NCBI RefSeq assembly: GCF_002920535.1
Contig: NZ_PQSS01000025.1
Location: 1-64,000 of the forward strand
Direction: 5' to 3'
Length of the DNA stretch: 64,000 nt
From: Streptomyces sp. Ru71
GTDB lineage: Bacteria; Actinomycetota; Actinomycetes; Streptomycetales; Streptomycetaceae
Position numbers and translations under genes: made by a program. Of the stretch, positions 8,240-16,348 are shown in pieces. The notes beneath the pieces are model-generated. The model searched no databases. It was not told the DNA's origin and worked only from the letters and a program-made list of their open reading frames with translations. Each line of letters opens with the position of its first letter. Position 1 is the stretch's first letter.

Positions 8240-8902
8240 GTGAGCAGCAGCCTTCGACGCGGCGCCCTCGCCGCCTCCGTCACCGCCCTCTCGATCGCCT
8301 CGCTGGCCGCCTGCGGCGCCGGTAACGACAGCCAGACCCTGCAGATCAAGCCGGACAACGCGGCGACGAGCGTCGGGGACATCAAGATCCAGAACGCGAC
8401 CGTCATCACCCAGCCCGACCGCGAGTCCACCGGCCCGGCCGCCGTCTCCGCCACCCTGTTCAACTCCAGCGGCACCGACCAGACCCTGGACGCCGTCAAG
8501 GTGGAGGGCTCCGGCCAGAACGTCGAGCTCAAGCCGGTCGGCGGCAAGGGCAAGGTGACCGTCCCGGCCCATGGCTCCGTCGTCATCGGCGGCAAGGGCA
8601 ACGCGTCGGCGATCCTGGCGTCCGGCCGCGAGGCCGTCCAGAACGGCAACGTGCAGAAGGTGACCTTCACCTTCAGCAAGACCGGTGACGTGACGCTGGC
8701 CGCGTTCGTCGTCCCGGCCACCAGCTACTTCAGCGACTGGGGCCCGAGCGACGTCCCGAGCGCCCCGGCGCAGAGCCCGTCGCAGTCGCCGTCCGGCTCC
8801 GCGTCGGCGTCCTCCTCGGCGAGCCCGTCGCAGTCGCCGTCACAGTCGGCCTCGGGCAACCCGAGCAGCCAGGCCTCGGCCTCGCAGTCGGCCGGCCACT
8901 GA
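8240..8902 (+). CDS. secreted lipoprotein, DUF461/PCu(A)C-like
   Basis: 220 aa. The signal peptide runs to a lipobox LAAC near residue 25 (SIASLAACGAGND), so the mature protein should be lipid-anchored on the outer face of the membrane. The middle is a beta-rich domain with GPAAVSATLFNSSGTDQTLD, resembling small periplasmic copper-chaperone-like domains. The usual Met/His copper ligands are not evident. The last ~55 residues are a Ser/Pro/Gln/Ala repeat tail (SPSQSPSG..., SASQSAGH). The GTG start follows AAGGAG. The gene is convergent with phoP, and the two share the hairpin at 8917-8960. Confidence 0.8.
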   Translation: MSSSLRRGALAASVTALSIASLAACGAGNDSQTLQIKPDNAATSVGDIKIQNATVITQPDRESTGPAAVSATLFNSSGTDQTLDAVKVEGSGQNVELKPVGGKGKVTVPAHGSVVIGGKGNASAILASGREAVQNGNVQKVTFTFSKTGDVTLAAFVVPATSYFSDWGPSDVPSAPAQSPSQSPSGSASASSSASPSQSPSQSASGNPSSQASASQSAGH

Positions 8903-8916
8903 GCCGCGGACACGTG

Positions 8917-8960
8917 ACGACGAAGGGCGGGACCCCGTGAGGGGTGCCGCCCTTCGTCGT
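8917..8960. terminator. bidirectional hairpin terminator
   Basis: ACGACGAAGGGCGG pairs with CCGCCCTTCGTCGT, and an inner ACCCC/GGGGT stem closes a short loop. It lies between the convergent lipoprotein and phoP genes. There is no U-tract, as usual in Streptomyces. Confidence 0.8.
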
Positions 8961-9000
8961 CGTGGTGCCGTTGCCTTCCAGCTCGGGGTGCCCGTGGGCT

Positions 9001-9681
9001 TTACGGCTCGAACTTGTAGCCGAGCCCCCGCACCGTCACCAGGTAGCGCGGCGCCCCCGGGTCCGGTTCGATCTTGGCGCGCAGCCGCTTGACGTGGACG
9101 TCGAGGGTCTTGGTGTCGCCCACGTAGTCCGCGCCCCACACGCGGTCGATGAGCTGCATACGGGTCAGCACGCGGCCGGCGTTGCGCAGCAGCATCTCCA
9201 GCAGGTCGAACTCCTTCAGCGGAAGGTCGACCTTGGAACCGCCGACGGTCACCACGTGCCGGTCGACGTCCATGCGGACCGGGCCGGCCTCCAGCGCGGC
9301 CGGCGCGACCTCCTCCGGCTCGCCGCGGCGGCGCAGCACCGCGCGGATGCGGGCGACCAGCTCGCGGGAGGAGAAGGGCTTGGTGACGTAGTCGTCGGCC
9401 CCTATCTCCAGGCCGACGACCTTGTCGATCTCGCTGTCCTTGGCGGTCACCATGATCACGGGGACGTTGGAGCGGCCGCGCAGCTGACGGCACACCTCCG
9501 TACCGGGCAGCCCCGGCAGCATCAGGTCGAGGAGGACGAGGTCGGCGCCGTTGCGCTCGAACTCGTCGAGTCCGTCGGGGCCGGTGGCCGCCACGGCCAC
9601 CTCGAAGCCCTCCTTGCGGAGCATGTACGACAGGGCGTCGGAGAAGGACTCCTCGTCCTCGACGACGAGCACTCGGGTCAC
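9001..9681 (-). CDS. phoP: phosphate response regulator PhoP
   Basis: 226 aa OmpR/PhoB-family regulator. The receiver domain (1-115) has the acidic pair at residues 8-9 and the phospho-acceptor Asp52 in LVLLDLMLPG. The C-terminal winged helix (about 125-226) ends VTVRGLGYKFEP. Under phosphate starvation it activates the pho regulon and restrains antibiotic production. The GTG at 9681 (VTRVLVVEDE) is chosen because it overlaps the phoR stop as GTGA, which means translational coupling. It also gives the usual length, unlike the longer open frame. PHO boxes upstream of phoR suggest autoregulation. Confidence 0.96.
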   Translation of the reverse strand: MTRVLVVEDEESFSDALSYMLRKEGFEVAVAATGPDGLDEFERNGADLVLLDLMLPGLPGTEVCRQLRGRSNVPVIMVTAKDSEIDKVVGLEIGADDYVTKPFSSRELVARIRAVLRRRGEPEEVAPAALEAGPVRMDVDRHVVTVGGSKVDLPLKEFDLLEMLLRNAGRVLTRMQLIDRVWGADYVGDTKTLDVHVKRLRAKIEPDPGAPRYLVTVRGLGYKFEP

Positions 9682-10976
9682 GGAAGGACCTCCGGGGCGG
9701 AAAGCGTTTCGTACGCGGATGAGTCGGGGGTGTGGGACGAGCCGCGCGACGGCTCGGCGGACCGGCCGGCCCCGTCGGGGTCGTCCTCGCCTTCGAGGTC
9801 GGGGTGCTGCTGGGCGCGGTCCCGGCCCGCACCCGCCTCCGGCAGTCGCAGGGTGAAGGTGGAGCCCTGTCCCTCGGCGCTCCACACCGTGACCTCCCCG
9901 CCGTGCGAGGCGGCCACGTGCTTGACGATGGCCAGACCCAGGCCGGTGCCTCCGGTGGCACGGGAACGGGCCGGGTCGACCCGGTAGAAGCGCTCGAAGA
10001 TGCGCTCCTTGTCCTTGTCGGAGATGCCGATGCCCTGGTCGGTCACGGCGATCTCGATCATGTCCCCGCCGGGCGCGGTCAGGCGCCGGGCGGCGATGCC
10101 CACGCGGGTGCGGGCCGGGGAGTAGTTGACTGCGTTCTCGACGAGGTTGCCGAGGGCGGCGGCGAGCTGCCCGCGGTTGCCCCACACGGCCAGGTCGGCG
10201 GTGCCGCCGGCGGCCATGGTGATCTGCTTGGTGCCCGCCTGGTGCCGGCAGCGGTCGATGGCCTCGGCGACCAGCTCGTCGACCCGGACCGGCTCGGCGT
10301 CCTCCAGCGGGTCGTCGTTCTGCACCCGGGAGAGGTCGATGAGCTCCTGCACCAGGTTGGTCAGCCGGGTGGCCTCGATCTGCATGCGCCCGGCGAACCG
10401 CTGCACGGCCTCCGGGTCGTCGGAGGCGTCCATCACGGCCTCGGACAGCAGGGAGAGCGCGCCGACCGGGGTCTTCAGCTCATGGCTCACATTGGCCACG
10501 AAGTCCCGCCGGACCGCTTCGATGCGCCGGGCCTCGGTGAGGTCCTCGACCAGCAGCAGCACCAGCCGCGACCCGAGCGGGGCGACCCGCGCGGAGACGG
10601 CGAGCGCCTCGCCCCGTCCGGTGCCCCGCCGGGGCAGATCCAGCTCGACCTGCCGTATCTCCCCGTCCCTGCGGGTGTCCCGGGCCATCTGGAGCATCGG
10701 CTCGACGGCGAGCCGGCCGCCGCGCACCAGCCCGAGGGCGTACGCGGCGGAGCTGGCCTTGACCACGGCGTCCGCCTCGTCGAGGACGACGGCGGAGGAG
10801 CGGAGCACGGACAGGACGGTGTCGACGCCGGGCGGGAGCACGGCCTCGGTGTGCAGAGAAGTACGAGTGGGGCGCTTCTGCTCCCGCTCGCTCCAGCGGA
10901 ACGCCAGCATGGCGATCACGCCGGTGAGCACCCCGGCGATCGCTGCCGCTGCGGCGACCGCCGCGTTCACGTCCAT
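9678..10976 (-). CDS. phoR: phosphate sensor histidine kinase PhoR
   Basis: 432 aa membrane kinase partnered with PhoP. A single N-terminal membrane helix (about 5-27) is followed by a PAS-like region. The HisKA H-box FVANVSHELKTPVGAL comes next. The ATPase domain has the N-box (NLVENAVNYS), G1 (VTDQGIGISDKD) and G2 (GGTGLGLAIVKH). The lack of a large extracellular sensor fits control through PhoU and the phosphate transporter. It overlaps phoP by 4 bp and is divergent from phoU across about 200 bp with PHO-type repeats. Confidence 0.95.
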   Translation of the reverse strand: MDVNAAVAAAAAIAGVLTGVIAMLAFRWSEREQKRPTRTSLHTEAVLPPGVDTVLSVLRSSAVVLDEADAVVKASSAAYALGLVRGGRLAVEPMLQMARDTRRDGEIRQVELDLPRRGTGRGEALAVSARVAPLGSRLVLLLVEDLTEARRIEAVRRDFVANVSHELKTPVGALSLLSEAVMDASDDPEAVQRFAGRMQIEATRLTNLVQELIDLSRVQNDDPLEDAEPVRVDELVAEAIDRCRHQAGTKQITMAAGGTADLAVWGNRGQLAAALGNLVENAVNYSPARTRVGIAARRLTAPGGDMIEIAVTDQGIGISDKDKERIFERFYRVDPARSRATGGTGLGLAIVKHVAASHGGEVTVWSAEGQGSTFTLRLPEAGAGRDRAQQHPDLEGEDDPDGAGRSAEPSRGSSHTPDSSAYETLSAPEVLP

Positions 10977-11049
10977 GCCACCAGGTTAGGCATGGGGTAC
11001 GACATGCCCACAGCCGTCCGGCTGTCAGCTCGAACACTCGTCGCTCAGA

Positions 11050-11093
11050 GTTCACCTTGGGGCCAGGATTGGTTCATTTGGGGTGGCGGAACC
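11050..11093. promoter_or_regulatory. PHO boxes in the phoR-phoU intergenic region
   Basis: GTTCACCTTGG (11050-11060) and GTTCATTTGGG (11072-11082) match the 11-nt PhoP direct-repeat unit GTTCAyyyrGG. They are exactly 22 bp apart, leaving room for degenerate units at 11061-11071 and 11083-11093. They lie about 100 bp before the phoU start and 75 bp before the phoR start, so PhoP should control both divergent transcripts. Confidence 0.85.
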
Positions 11094-11178
11094 GGACGCG
11101 TAGGGGACGGAACGTGGGAGCGTGGGGTCGGGACCCCTGCCCCGGAACCCCGGACGACACGCACGAGAGGGAACCTAG

Positions 11179-11868
11179 ATGCGGGACGCGTACCACGAGG
11201 AACTGGACTCGATCGGCGACGGTCTGGTGGAGATGGCCCGGCTGGTCGGGTCGGCGATCGGACGCGCCACGACCGCCATCCTGGACGCCGATCTGAAGCT
11301 GGCCGAGAGCGTGATCGAGGCCGACCAGAAGGTCGACGAGCTGCAGCACGACCTGGAGGCGCGAGCCATAGCGCTGCTGGCGCGGCAGCAGCCGGTGGCC
11401 ACCGATCTGCGGATCGTCGTCACCTCGCTGCGCATGAGCGCCGACCTGGAGCGCTCCGGCGACCTGGCCCAGCACGTGGCCAAGCTCGCCCGGCTGCGTT
11501 TCCCGGCGCGGGCGGTGCCGCAGGACATCCACGCCACGATCCTGGAGATGGGCCAGCTCGCGCAGCGCCTGATGGCCAAGGCGGCCGAGGTGATCATCAC
11601 CAAGGACGTCGACCTGGCACTGCAGCTGGAGCAGGACGACGACGCGATGGACCTGCTGCACCGCACGCTCTTCCAGCACCTGATCGACGACCGCTGGAAG
11701 CACGGCATCGAGACGGCCGTCGACGTCACCCTGCTGGGCCGCTACTACGAGCGCTACGCCGACCACGCGGTCGCGGTCGCCAAGCGGGTGGTGTATCTGG
11801 TCACGGGTGAGCACGCGGACGAGCTCCAGCAGGACATCCAGCCGGTGCCGGGCGCGGACGGCGCCTGA
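11179..11868 (+). CDS. phoU: phosphate signalling modulator PhoU
   Basis: 229 aa cytoplasmic all-helical protein made of two PhoU three-helix bundles. Each bundle carries the acidic metal-binding type of motif (ADQKVDELQHDLE in the first, EQDDDAMDLLHR in the second). PhoU links the Pst phosphate transporter to PhoR and dampens the pho regulon. It starts with ATG at 11179 after GAGAGGGAACCTAG and is divergent from phoR-phoP. A small Cys-rich gene follows 113 bp downstream on the same strand. Confidence 0.95.
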   Translation: MRDAYHEELDSIGDGLVEMARLVGSAIGRATTAILDADLKLAESVIEADQKVDELQHDLEARAIALLARQQPVATDLRIVVTSLRMSADLERSGDLAQHVAKLARLRFPARAVPQDIHATILEMGQLAQRLMAKAAEVIITKDVDLALQLEQDDDAMDLLHRTLFQHLIDDRWKHGIETAVDVTLLGRYYERYADHAVAVAKRVVYLVTGEHADELQQDIQPVPGADGA

Positions 11869-11981
11869 CGGGACGCAGCCGGGGGCGCGCGATGGACCGC
11901 GCGCGCTCGTATGCGCCGTTGATGCGCCCGACGGACCGGGCATGCAATGGGCACAGGCACGAGCCTCGTATAGGAGGAACC

Positions 11982-12146
11982 ATGGCCGATTCCCCCAGCA
12001 CGCCCGGTACCACGTCCGACCCCACCCAGGAACGCCCGACCGAACAGAGCGCCGAGATCAGGAACCTGACCCTGATAGGCGCCTGCGGCTGCGGCTCGGG
12101 CTGCGGATGCGGCTGCCAGTCGGGCAACCCGTGCCAGTGCGGCTGA
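11982..12146 (+). CDS. mtpA: small Cys-rich metallothionein-like protein
   Basis: 54 aa. The first ~30 residues are Ser/Thr/Pro/Glu-rich. The last 22 contain seven cysteines in a Gly-Cys array (GACGCGSGCGCGC then PCQCG), a metal-thiolate cluster pattern. The ATG at 11982 is set by a strong AGGAGG seven bases upstream. The product of the gene after phoU in S. coelicolor is, from memory, called a putative metallothionein (mtpA), and I use that symbol on position and composition. It probably binds thiophilic metals in the cytosol. The hairpin at 12159-12207 ends the transcript. Confidence 0.75.
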   Translation: MADSPSTPGTTSDPTQERPTEQSAEIRNLTLIGACGCGSGCGCGCQSGNPCQCG

Positions 12147-12158
12147 TCCGCTGATTCG

Positions 12159-12207
12159 ACGCCGAGGACCCCGGCCGCCGCCACGGCGCCGCCGGGGCCT
12201 TCGGCGT
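12159..12207. terminator. hairpin terminator after the Cys-rich gene
   Basis: ACGCCGAGGACCCCGGC pairs with GCCGGGGCCTTCGGCGT around a ~15-nt GC-rich loop. It lies between the phoU-side transcript and the convergent gene ending at 12213. Confidence 0.75.
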
Positions 12208-12212
12208 GCCGG

Positions 12213-12743
12213 TCAGCCGCCCGCGCGGACCGTGATCTGCACGTCGGCGGTGGCCCGGATGGTGCCGGCCGGGCTCAGCTGGAAGGCGACCGACACCGTC
12301 TGGGCGCTGCCGTCAGCCGCCGCGCGCCGCTGATCTACCTGCGCCGCGGGCGCCAGGATGGCCCGCGCGCCCCCGCACAGGCCCAGCGTGGCGGGGTCGT
12401 TGCCGGCGTCGCCGTGGTTGTAGTCGTCGAGATCGTCGACGTCGGGCACGAGGTGGCTGTCCCGCAGATAGGCCCGCAGCGCGTGTCTGCTGCTGCGCAG
12501 GGACACGGCGAGCCGGACCTCACCGCTCGCCGCGGCCGCGTGCGACACGTAGTGAACGTCCTCGGCACCGGCGGGCAGCGACAGCCCCGTCGCACCGAGC
12601 GCCTGGTCGAGCGGCACGTCGGAGTGCGCGCAGGCACGCCGGTCCCCGAAGGGATGCGCGGCGTCCCCCTCCGCGTACCACCAGCCGGCCGCGAGCACGA
12701 GCAGCGCGCTCGCCCCGCCGATCCCCCACGCCGTCCGCCCCAT
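12213..12743 (-). CDS. membrane-anchored hypothetical protein
   Basis: 176 aa, function not recognised. An N-terminal hydrophobic stretch (GIGGASALLVLAAGWWYAEG, about 7-26) is a signal anchor, so the rest is probably extracellular. Two cysteines (RRACAHS and LGLCGGAR) could form a disulfide. The domain appears beta-rich, with QTVSVAFQL and ATADVQITVRAGG near the end. The gene is monocistronic, convergent with the Cys-rich gene and divergent from the nickel-protein gene. Confidence 0.75.
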   Translation of the reverse strand: MGRTAWGIGGASALLVLAAGWWYAEGDAAHPFGDRRACAHSDVPLDQALGATGLSLPAGAEDVHYVSHAAAASGEVRLAVSLRSSRHALRAYLRDSHLVPDVDDLDDYNHGDAGNDPATLGLCGGARAILAPAAQVDQRRAAADGSAQTVSVAFQLSPAGTIRATADVQITVRAGG

Positions 12744-12853
12744 GCCCGCAGGCTACCGACCCGTACGGTCGCCGTGCCCGCCGGGCGGGCGGAGCATGAG
12801 AGGAGGACGAAGACAGGGGCTTCGCGCACCCGACCAAGAAGGAGGTGCGGACC

Positions 12854-13102
12854 ATGCCCAAGTTCATGGACGTCCACCACGGGATGAAGGGCATCACGGC
12901 GGACCAGCTGATGGAGGCGCACAACGCCGACCTCGCCATCGAGGGTGACGAGAGCGTCCACTTCGAGAAGGCCTGGGCGGATCCGGAGTCCGGCGAGGTC
13001 TTCTGCCTGTCCGAGGCCCCCTCGGCCGAAGCGGTCCAGCGCATCCACGAACGCGCGGGGCACAGGGCGGACGAGGTCCACCCGGTCCCGCTGTCGGTCT
13101 GA
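12854..13102 (+). CDS. DUF4242 nickel-binding-type small protein
   Basis: 82 aa ferredoxin-like alpha/beta protein of the DUF4242 (SCO4226-like) family. The S. coelicolor member is a dimeric nickel-binding protein. His-rich ends (FMDVHHGMKG, QRIHERAGH) and one Cys (GEVFCLSE) are the visible candidate metal ligands. The ATG at 12854 is chosen because AAGGAGG ends ten bases before it; the in-frame GTG at 12845 abuts the ribosome site. It lies close to the metallothionein-like gene. The nickel regulator nur is about 23 kb away in this window. Confidence 0.85.
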   Translation: MPKFMDVHHGMKGITADQLMEAHNADLAIEGDESVHFEKAWADPESGEVFCLSEAPSAEAVQRIHERAGHRADEVHPVPLSV

Positions 13103-13113
13103 GCCCCCGGCCC

Positions 13114-13434
13114 CTACGCCCCGGGGGCGCGGAAGTCGACCTGCCGCCGGGTGGCCTGGTCGATCTCGTCGACGGAGAGCAGAGGAGTGGCCCGGGTCGT
13201 CAGCGCGCCGCTGGCCTTGACGGTGAGGCTGATCGCGGCCATGGACACCGGATCGGGGAGGTCGATGACGAGCACGAGGTCGTCCTCCCCGAAGGCGAAG
13301 TACATGGCCTCGACGCTCCCCCCGAGCCCGCCGACAACCCGCTCGACAGCCGCCCGCCGCCCACTGGCCCCTTCCTTCAGCAACCCCTTGGTGCCCTCGG
13401 GCGTGTAGGTGGCCTGAATGAGGAACTTCGGCAT
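13114..13434 (-). CDS. GYD domain protein
   Basis: 106 aa, small soluble protein of the GYD family (dimeric ferredoxin-like fold, no defined activity). It begins MPKFLIQATYTPEGTKGLL and contains AMYFAFGEDDLVLVIDLPDP, the region that gives the family its name in degenerate form. The ATG at 13434 is preferred over an upstream frame start at 13503 because the family begins with MPKF. It is convergent with the nickel-binding-type gene, with 11 bp between stops. Confidence 0.8.
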   Translation of the reverse strand: MPKFLIQATYTPEGTKGLLKEGASGRRAAVERVVGGLGGSVEAMYFAFGEDDLVLVIDLPDPVSMAAISLTVKASGALTTRATPLLSVDEIDQATRRQVDFRAPGA

Positions 13435-13599
13435 GGCCGCTCCCGGCTCGTCACTGGTCCGCCAACACCCAACGGCCTTCCCGGCCTCGCGCCCCCGCCA
13501 CACACCACCGGCCCGAATTCACCCGCGAGGCCCGGCAGCCGGACCATGCGAGCGGCGAGGCCATGGCCATGCGGCCCGGGATGTGGTCGACTCGCCGGC

Positions 13600-14070
13600 G
13601 TGGACACCGTCTTGGCCGCCCTGGTGGCCGTCGCCGGCACACTGATCGGCTCACTGACCACGTATGTGTTCCAGCGACGTACGACCGAGCACGCGAACGC
13701 CGCCGCGAGGGAAGAACGTCGGCGGCAGGAGCGTCTGGCCGCCTGCAGCGGCTACGCCGTCGCCGTCACGGAACTCAAGCGCGGCGTCATCACCCTGTGG
13801 TTCCGCCGCAGGGCGTCCCCGCCCGACCAGGACGCCTGGATGACCGCGCAGATAGAAGCCGACAGACTGGGAGCCGCGGCCGAAGCCGCCGCCTTCCACC
13901 TCCACCTGGTGGCGGACGACCCGGCCCTCCGCCGGCTGATGAACGCGATCTCCGCCAAGATCGCCGCGCTGGACGAGGCGGAGGACCGGGACGCACTGCG
14001 CGGCATGGAAACCGAGTTCGAACAGGCTGTCCACGCGTTCCTGGACGAGGCCGCCCGGCGCATCCGCTGA
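13600..14070 (+). CDS. small membrane-anchored hypothetical protein
   Basis: 156 aa. An N-terminal membrane helix (VDTVLAALVAVAGTLIGSL) precedes an Arg/Glu-rich helical cytoplasmic region with coiled-coil character (REERRRQERLAACSGYAVAV, EDRDALRGMETEFEQAVHAF). No enzyme motif is visible. Similar proteins with one helix plus a four-helix cytosolic domain are common in Streptomyces and uncharacterised. The GTG at 13600 is chosen because it begins the hydrophobic helix directly. The gene is convergent with gpmA; the hairpin at 14113-14148 lies between them. Confidence 0.7.
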   Translation: MDTVLAALVAVAGTLIGSLTTYVFQRRTTEHANAAAREERRRQERLAACSGYAVAVTELKRGVITLWFRRRASPPDQDAWMTAQIEADRLGAAAEAAAFHLHLVADDPALRRLMNAISAKIAALDEAEDRDALRGMETEFEQAVHAFLDEAARRIR

Positions 14071-14112
14071 CCGACGGAAAGCCCCACTCGCCCCGGCCCG
14101 GGCCACGACCAA

Positions 14113-14148
14113 GCCCCCTGCCCCGCACCGTGTGCGCGGGGAGGGGGC
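14113..14148. terminator. bidirectional hairpin terminator
   Basis: GCCCCCTGCCCCGC pairs with GCGGGGAGGGGGC (one mismatch) around ACCGTGTGC. It lies between the convergent 13600-14070 gene and gpmA. Confidence 0.8.
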
Positions 14149-14161
14149 GTGATCAGGGGAG

Positions 14162-14923
14162 CTACTTCTTCTTGCCCTGGTTCTTCACGGCCTCGATCGC
14201 TGCTGCCGCTGCCTCCGGGTCGAGGTACTTGCCGCCGGGGGTGACCGGCTTGAAGTCGGCGTCGAGCTCGTAGTACAGGGGGATGCCCGTCGGGATGTTC
14301 AGGCCCGCGATGTCGGCGTCGGAGATGCCGTCCAGGTGCTTGACCAGGGCGCGCAGGGAGTTGCCGTGGGCGGCGACCAGGACCGTGCGGCCGGTCAGGA
14401 GGTCGGGGACGATGCCGTCGTACCAGTAGGGGAGCATGCGGACGACGACGTCCTTGAGGCACTCGGTGTCCGGGCGCAGCTCCGGCGGGATCGTCGCGTA
14501 GCGGGCGTCGTGCGCCTGGGAGAACTCGGAGTCCTCCGACAGCGGCGGCGGCGGGGTGTCGTAGGAGCGGCGCCACAGCATGAACTGCTCCTCGCCGAAC
14601 TCGGCGAGGGTCTGCGCCTTGTCCTTGCCCTGCAGGGCGCCGTAGTGGCGCTCGTTCAGGCGCCAGGTGCGGTGGACCGGGATCCAGTGGCGGTCCGCCG
14701 ACTCCAGGGCGAGCTGGGCGGTGCGGATGGCGCGCTTCTGGAGGGAGGTGTGGACGACGTCGGGGAGCAGGCCGGCGTCCTTGAGCAGCTCACCGCCGCG
14801 CGTCGCCTCCTTCTCGCCCTTCGCGGTCAGGTTGACGTCCACCCAGCCGGTGAACAGGTTCTTCTCGTTCCACTCGCTCTCGCCGTGGCGGAGGAGGATC
14901 AGCTTGTACGGTGCGTCGGCCAT
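14162..14923 (-). CDS. gpmA: 2,3-bisphosphoglycerate-dependent phosphoglycerate mutase
   Basis: 253 aa glycolytic enzyme interconverting 3- and 2-phosphoglycerate through a phosphohistidine. The N-terminal LILLRHGESEWNEKNLFTGW holds the catalytic His. The second active-site His is in VLVAAHGNSLRALVKHLDGI, and NERHYGALQGKDKA is the family substrate loop. The C-terminal Lys-rich tail (NQGKKK) is normal for actinobacterial forms. It is monocistronic and divergent from the MFS gene. Confidence 0.95.
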   Translation of the reverse strand: MADAPYKLILLRHGESEWNEKNLFTGWVDVNLTAKGEKEATRGGELLKDAGLLPDVVHTSLQKRAIRTAQLALESADRHWIPVHRTWRLNERHYGALQGKDKAQTLAEFGEEQFMLWRRSYDTPPPPLSEDSEFSQAHDARYATIPPELRPDTECLKDVVVRMLPYWYDGIVPDLLTGRTVLVAAHGNSLRALVKHLDGISDADIAGLNIPTGIPLYYELDADFKPVTPGGKYLDPEAAAAAIEAVKNQGKKK

Positions 14924-15026
14924 AAGGATGAGCGTAATCGAAGGCCCCCGGGCGGCGACGCGGGCGCTCGCACCGCGGACGGTTGACGGGGTTTGTTAAT
15001 CGAGTGGTCTCCCGCGCATCGGCTTT

Positions 15027-15041
15027 GTAAGTTGCGGTTAC
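15027..15041. promoter_or_regulatory. short dyad upstream of the MFS gene
   Basis: GTAA-GTTGCGG-TTAC lies 40 bp before the MFS start codon, a position suitable for an operator. Only the outer four bases on each side pair, so support is weak. Confidence 0.3.
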
Positions 15042-15079
15042 CTGTCGCGCCGCTTACATCCCTCGGGGGGACCTCCACC

Positions 15080-16348
15080 ATGCCGTCCGCCGCACTGCCC
15101 AGTCTCAGACGTGCCGCCCGGGAGTCCGTCGCCGGCCTGCCCCGCGCCTTCTGGTGGCTGTGGACCAGCACCCTCGTCAACCGGCTCGGCGCCTTCGTGG
15201 CCACCTTCATGGCCCTCTACCTCACCCTCGACCGCGGCTACTCCGCCTCCTACGCCGGCCTGGTCGCCTCCCTGCACGGGCTGGGCGGGGTCGTCTCCTC
15301 CCTCGCGGGCGGGGTCATGGCCGACCGGCTCGGGCGGCGGCCCACCCTGCTGATCGCGCAGCTCGCCACCGCGGCCTCCGTCGCGCTGCTCGGGTTCATG
15401 ACCGATCCGGTCGCCATCGCCGCCGTCGCCTTCCTGGTCGGCATGGCCTCCAACGCCTCCCGGCCCGCGGTGCAGGCGATGATGGCCGACATCGTGCCGC
15501 CCCAGGACCGGGTGCGGGCCTTCTCGCTCAACTACTGGGCGATCAACCTCGGCTTCGCCGTCTCCTCGATGGCCGCAGGCTTCATCGCCCAGGTCAGCTA
15601 CCTCGCCGGGTTCCTCATCGAGGCCGGCATGACGCTGGTGTGCGCGATCGTCGTCTTCCTCAAGCTGCCCGAGTCGCGGCCGGTCCAGGTCGGCGGCGGC
15701 CCCAAGGAGCCCGACGTGGGCCTGGGGACCGTGCTGCGCGACGGGCGGTTCATGGGCGTCGTCGGGCTGTCCTTCCTCGTCGCGCTGATCTTCCAGCAGG
15801 GCTCGGTCGGGCTGCCCGTCGCCATGGGCGAGGCCGGGTTCACACCCGCCGACTACGGGCTGGCCATCGCGGTCAACGGCGTCCTCATCGTCGTCCTGCA
15901 GATCCCCGTGACCCGGTTCATCGAGCACCGGGACCCGCGCCGGCTGCTCGTCGTGTCCTCCGTGCTCGCCGGATACGGCTTCGGGCTCACCGCCTTCGCC
16001 GGGTCGGTCGGCGTCTTCGCGCTCACCGTCTGCGTGTGGACCCTCGCCGAGATCGTCAACGCGCCGACCCAGACCGGTCTCGTCGTACGGCTGTCGCCGG
16101 TGCACGGGCGCGGGCGCTACCAGGGCATGTACACCCTGTCGTGGTCCGTGGCCGCCCTGGTCGCGCCGCTGATGGCCGGTGCGGTCATCGACCGGTACGG
16201 GGCCGGGTGGCTGTGGGGGCTGACGGCGGTCGTGGGGACCGTGGCCGGTGCCGGGTACGCCCTGCTCATGCGGCGGCTGCCCGACGAGGAGCCCGCGCCG
16301 GAACCGGCACCCGCCGCCGAGGTCACGGGTGCATCCGCGCGCCCTTGA
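15080..16348 (+). CDS. MFS transporter
   Basis: 422 aa with about 12 membrane helices. The loop 2-3 signature (GGVMADRLGRRPTLLI) marks the major facilitator drug:proton antiporter type. There is a central cytoplasmic loop near SRPVQVGGGPKEPDVG and a Pro/Ala-rich C-tail. The substrate is unknown; export of a small molecule is the usual role. The ATG at 15080 is taken over an in-frame upstream start at 14993 because of the GGGGGGACC ribosome site and better membrane topology. The 3' end overlaps the convergent DUF2000 gene by 26 bp. Confidence 0.88.
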   Translation: MPSAALPSLRRAARESVAGLPRAFWWLWTSTLVNRLGAFVATFMALYLTLDRGYSASYAGLVASLHGLGGVVSSLAGGVMADRLGRRPTLLIAQLATAASVALLGFMTDPVAIAAVAFLVGMASNASRPAVQAMMADIVPPQDRVRAFSLNYWAINLGFAVSSMAAGFIAQVSYLAGFLIEAGMTLVCAIVVFLKLPESRPVQVGGGPKEPDVGLGTVLRDGRFMGVVGLSFLVALIFQQGSVGLPVAMGEAGFTPADYGLAIAVNGVLIVVLQIPVTRFIEHRDPRRLLVVSSVLAGYGFGLTAFAGSVGVFALTVCVWTLAEIVNAPTQTGLVVRLSPVHGRGRYQGMYTLSWSVAALVAPLMAGAVIDRYGAGWLWGLTAVVGTVAGAGYALLMRRLPDEEPAPEPAPAAEVTGASARP

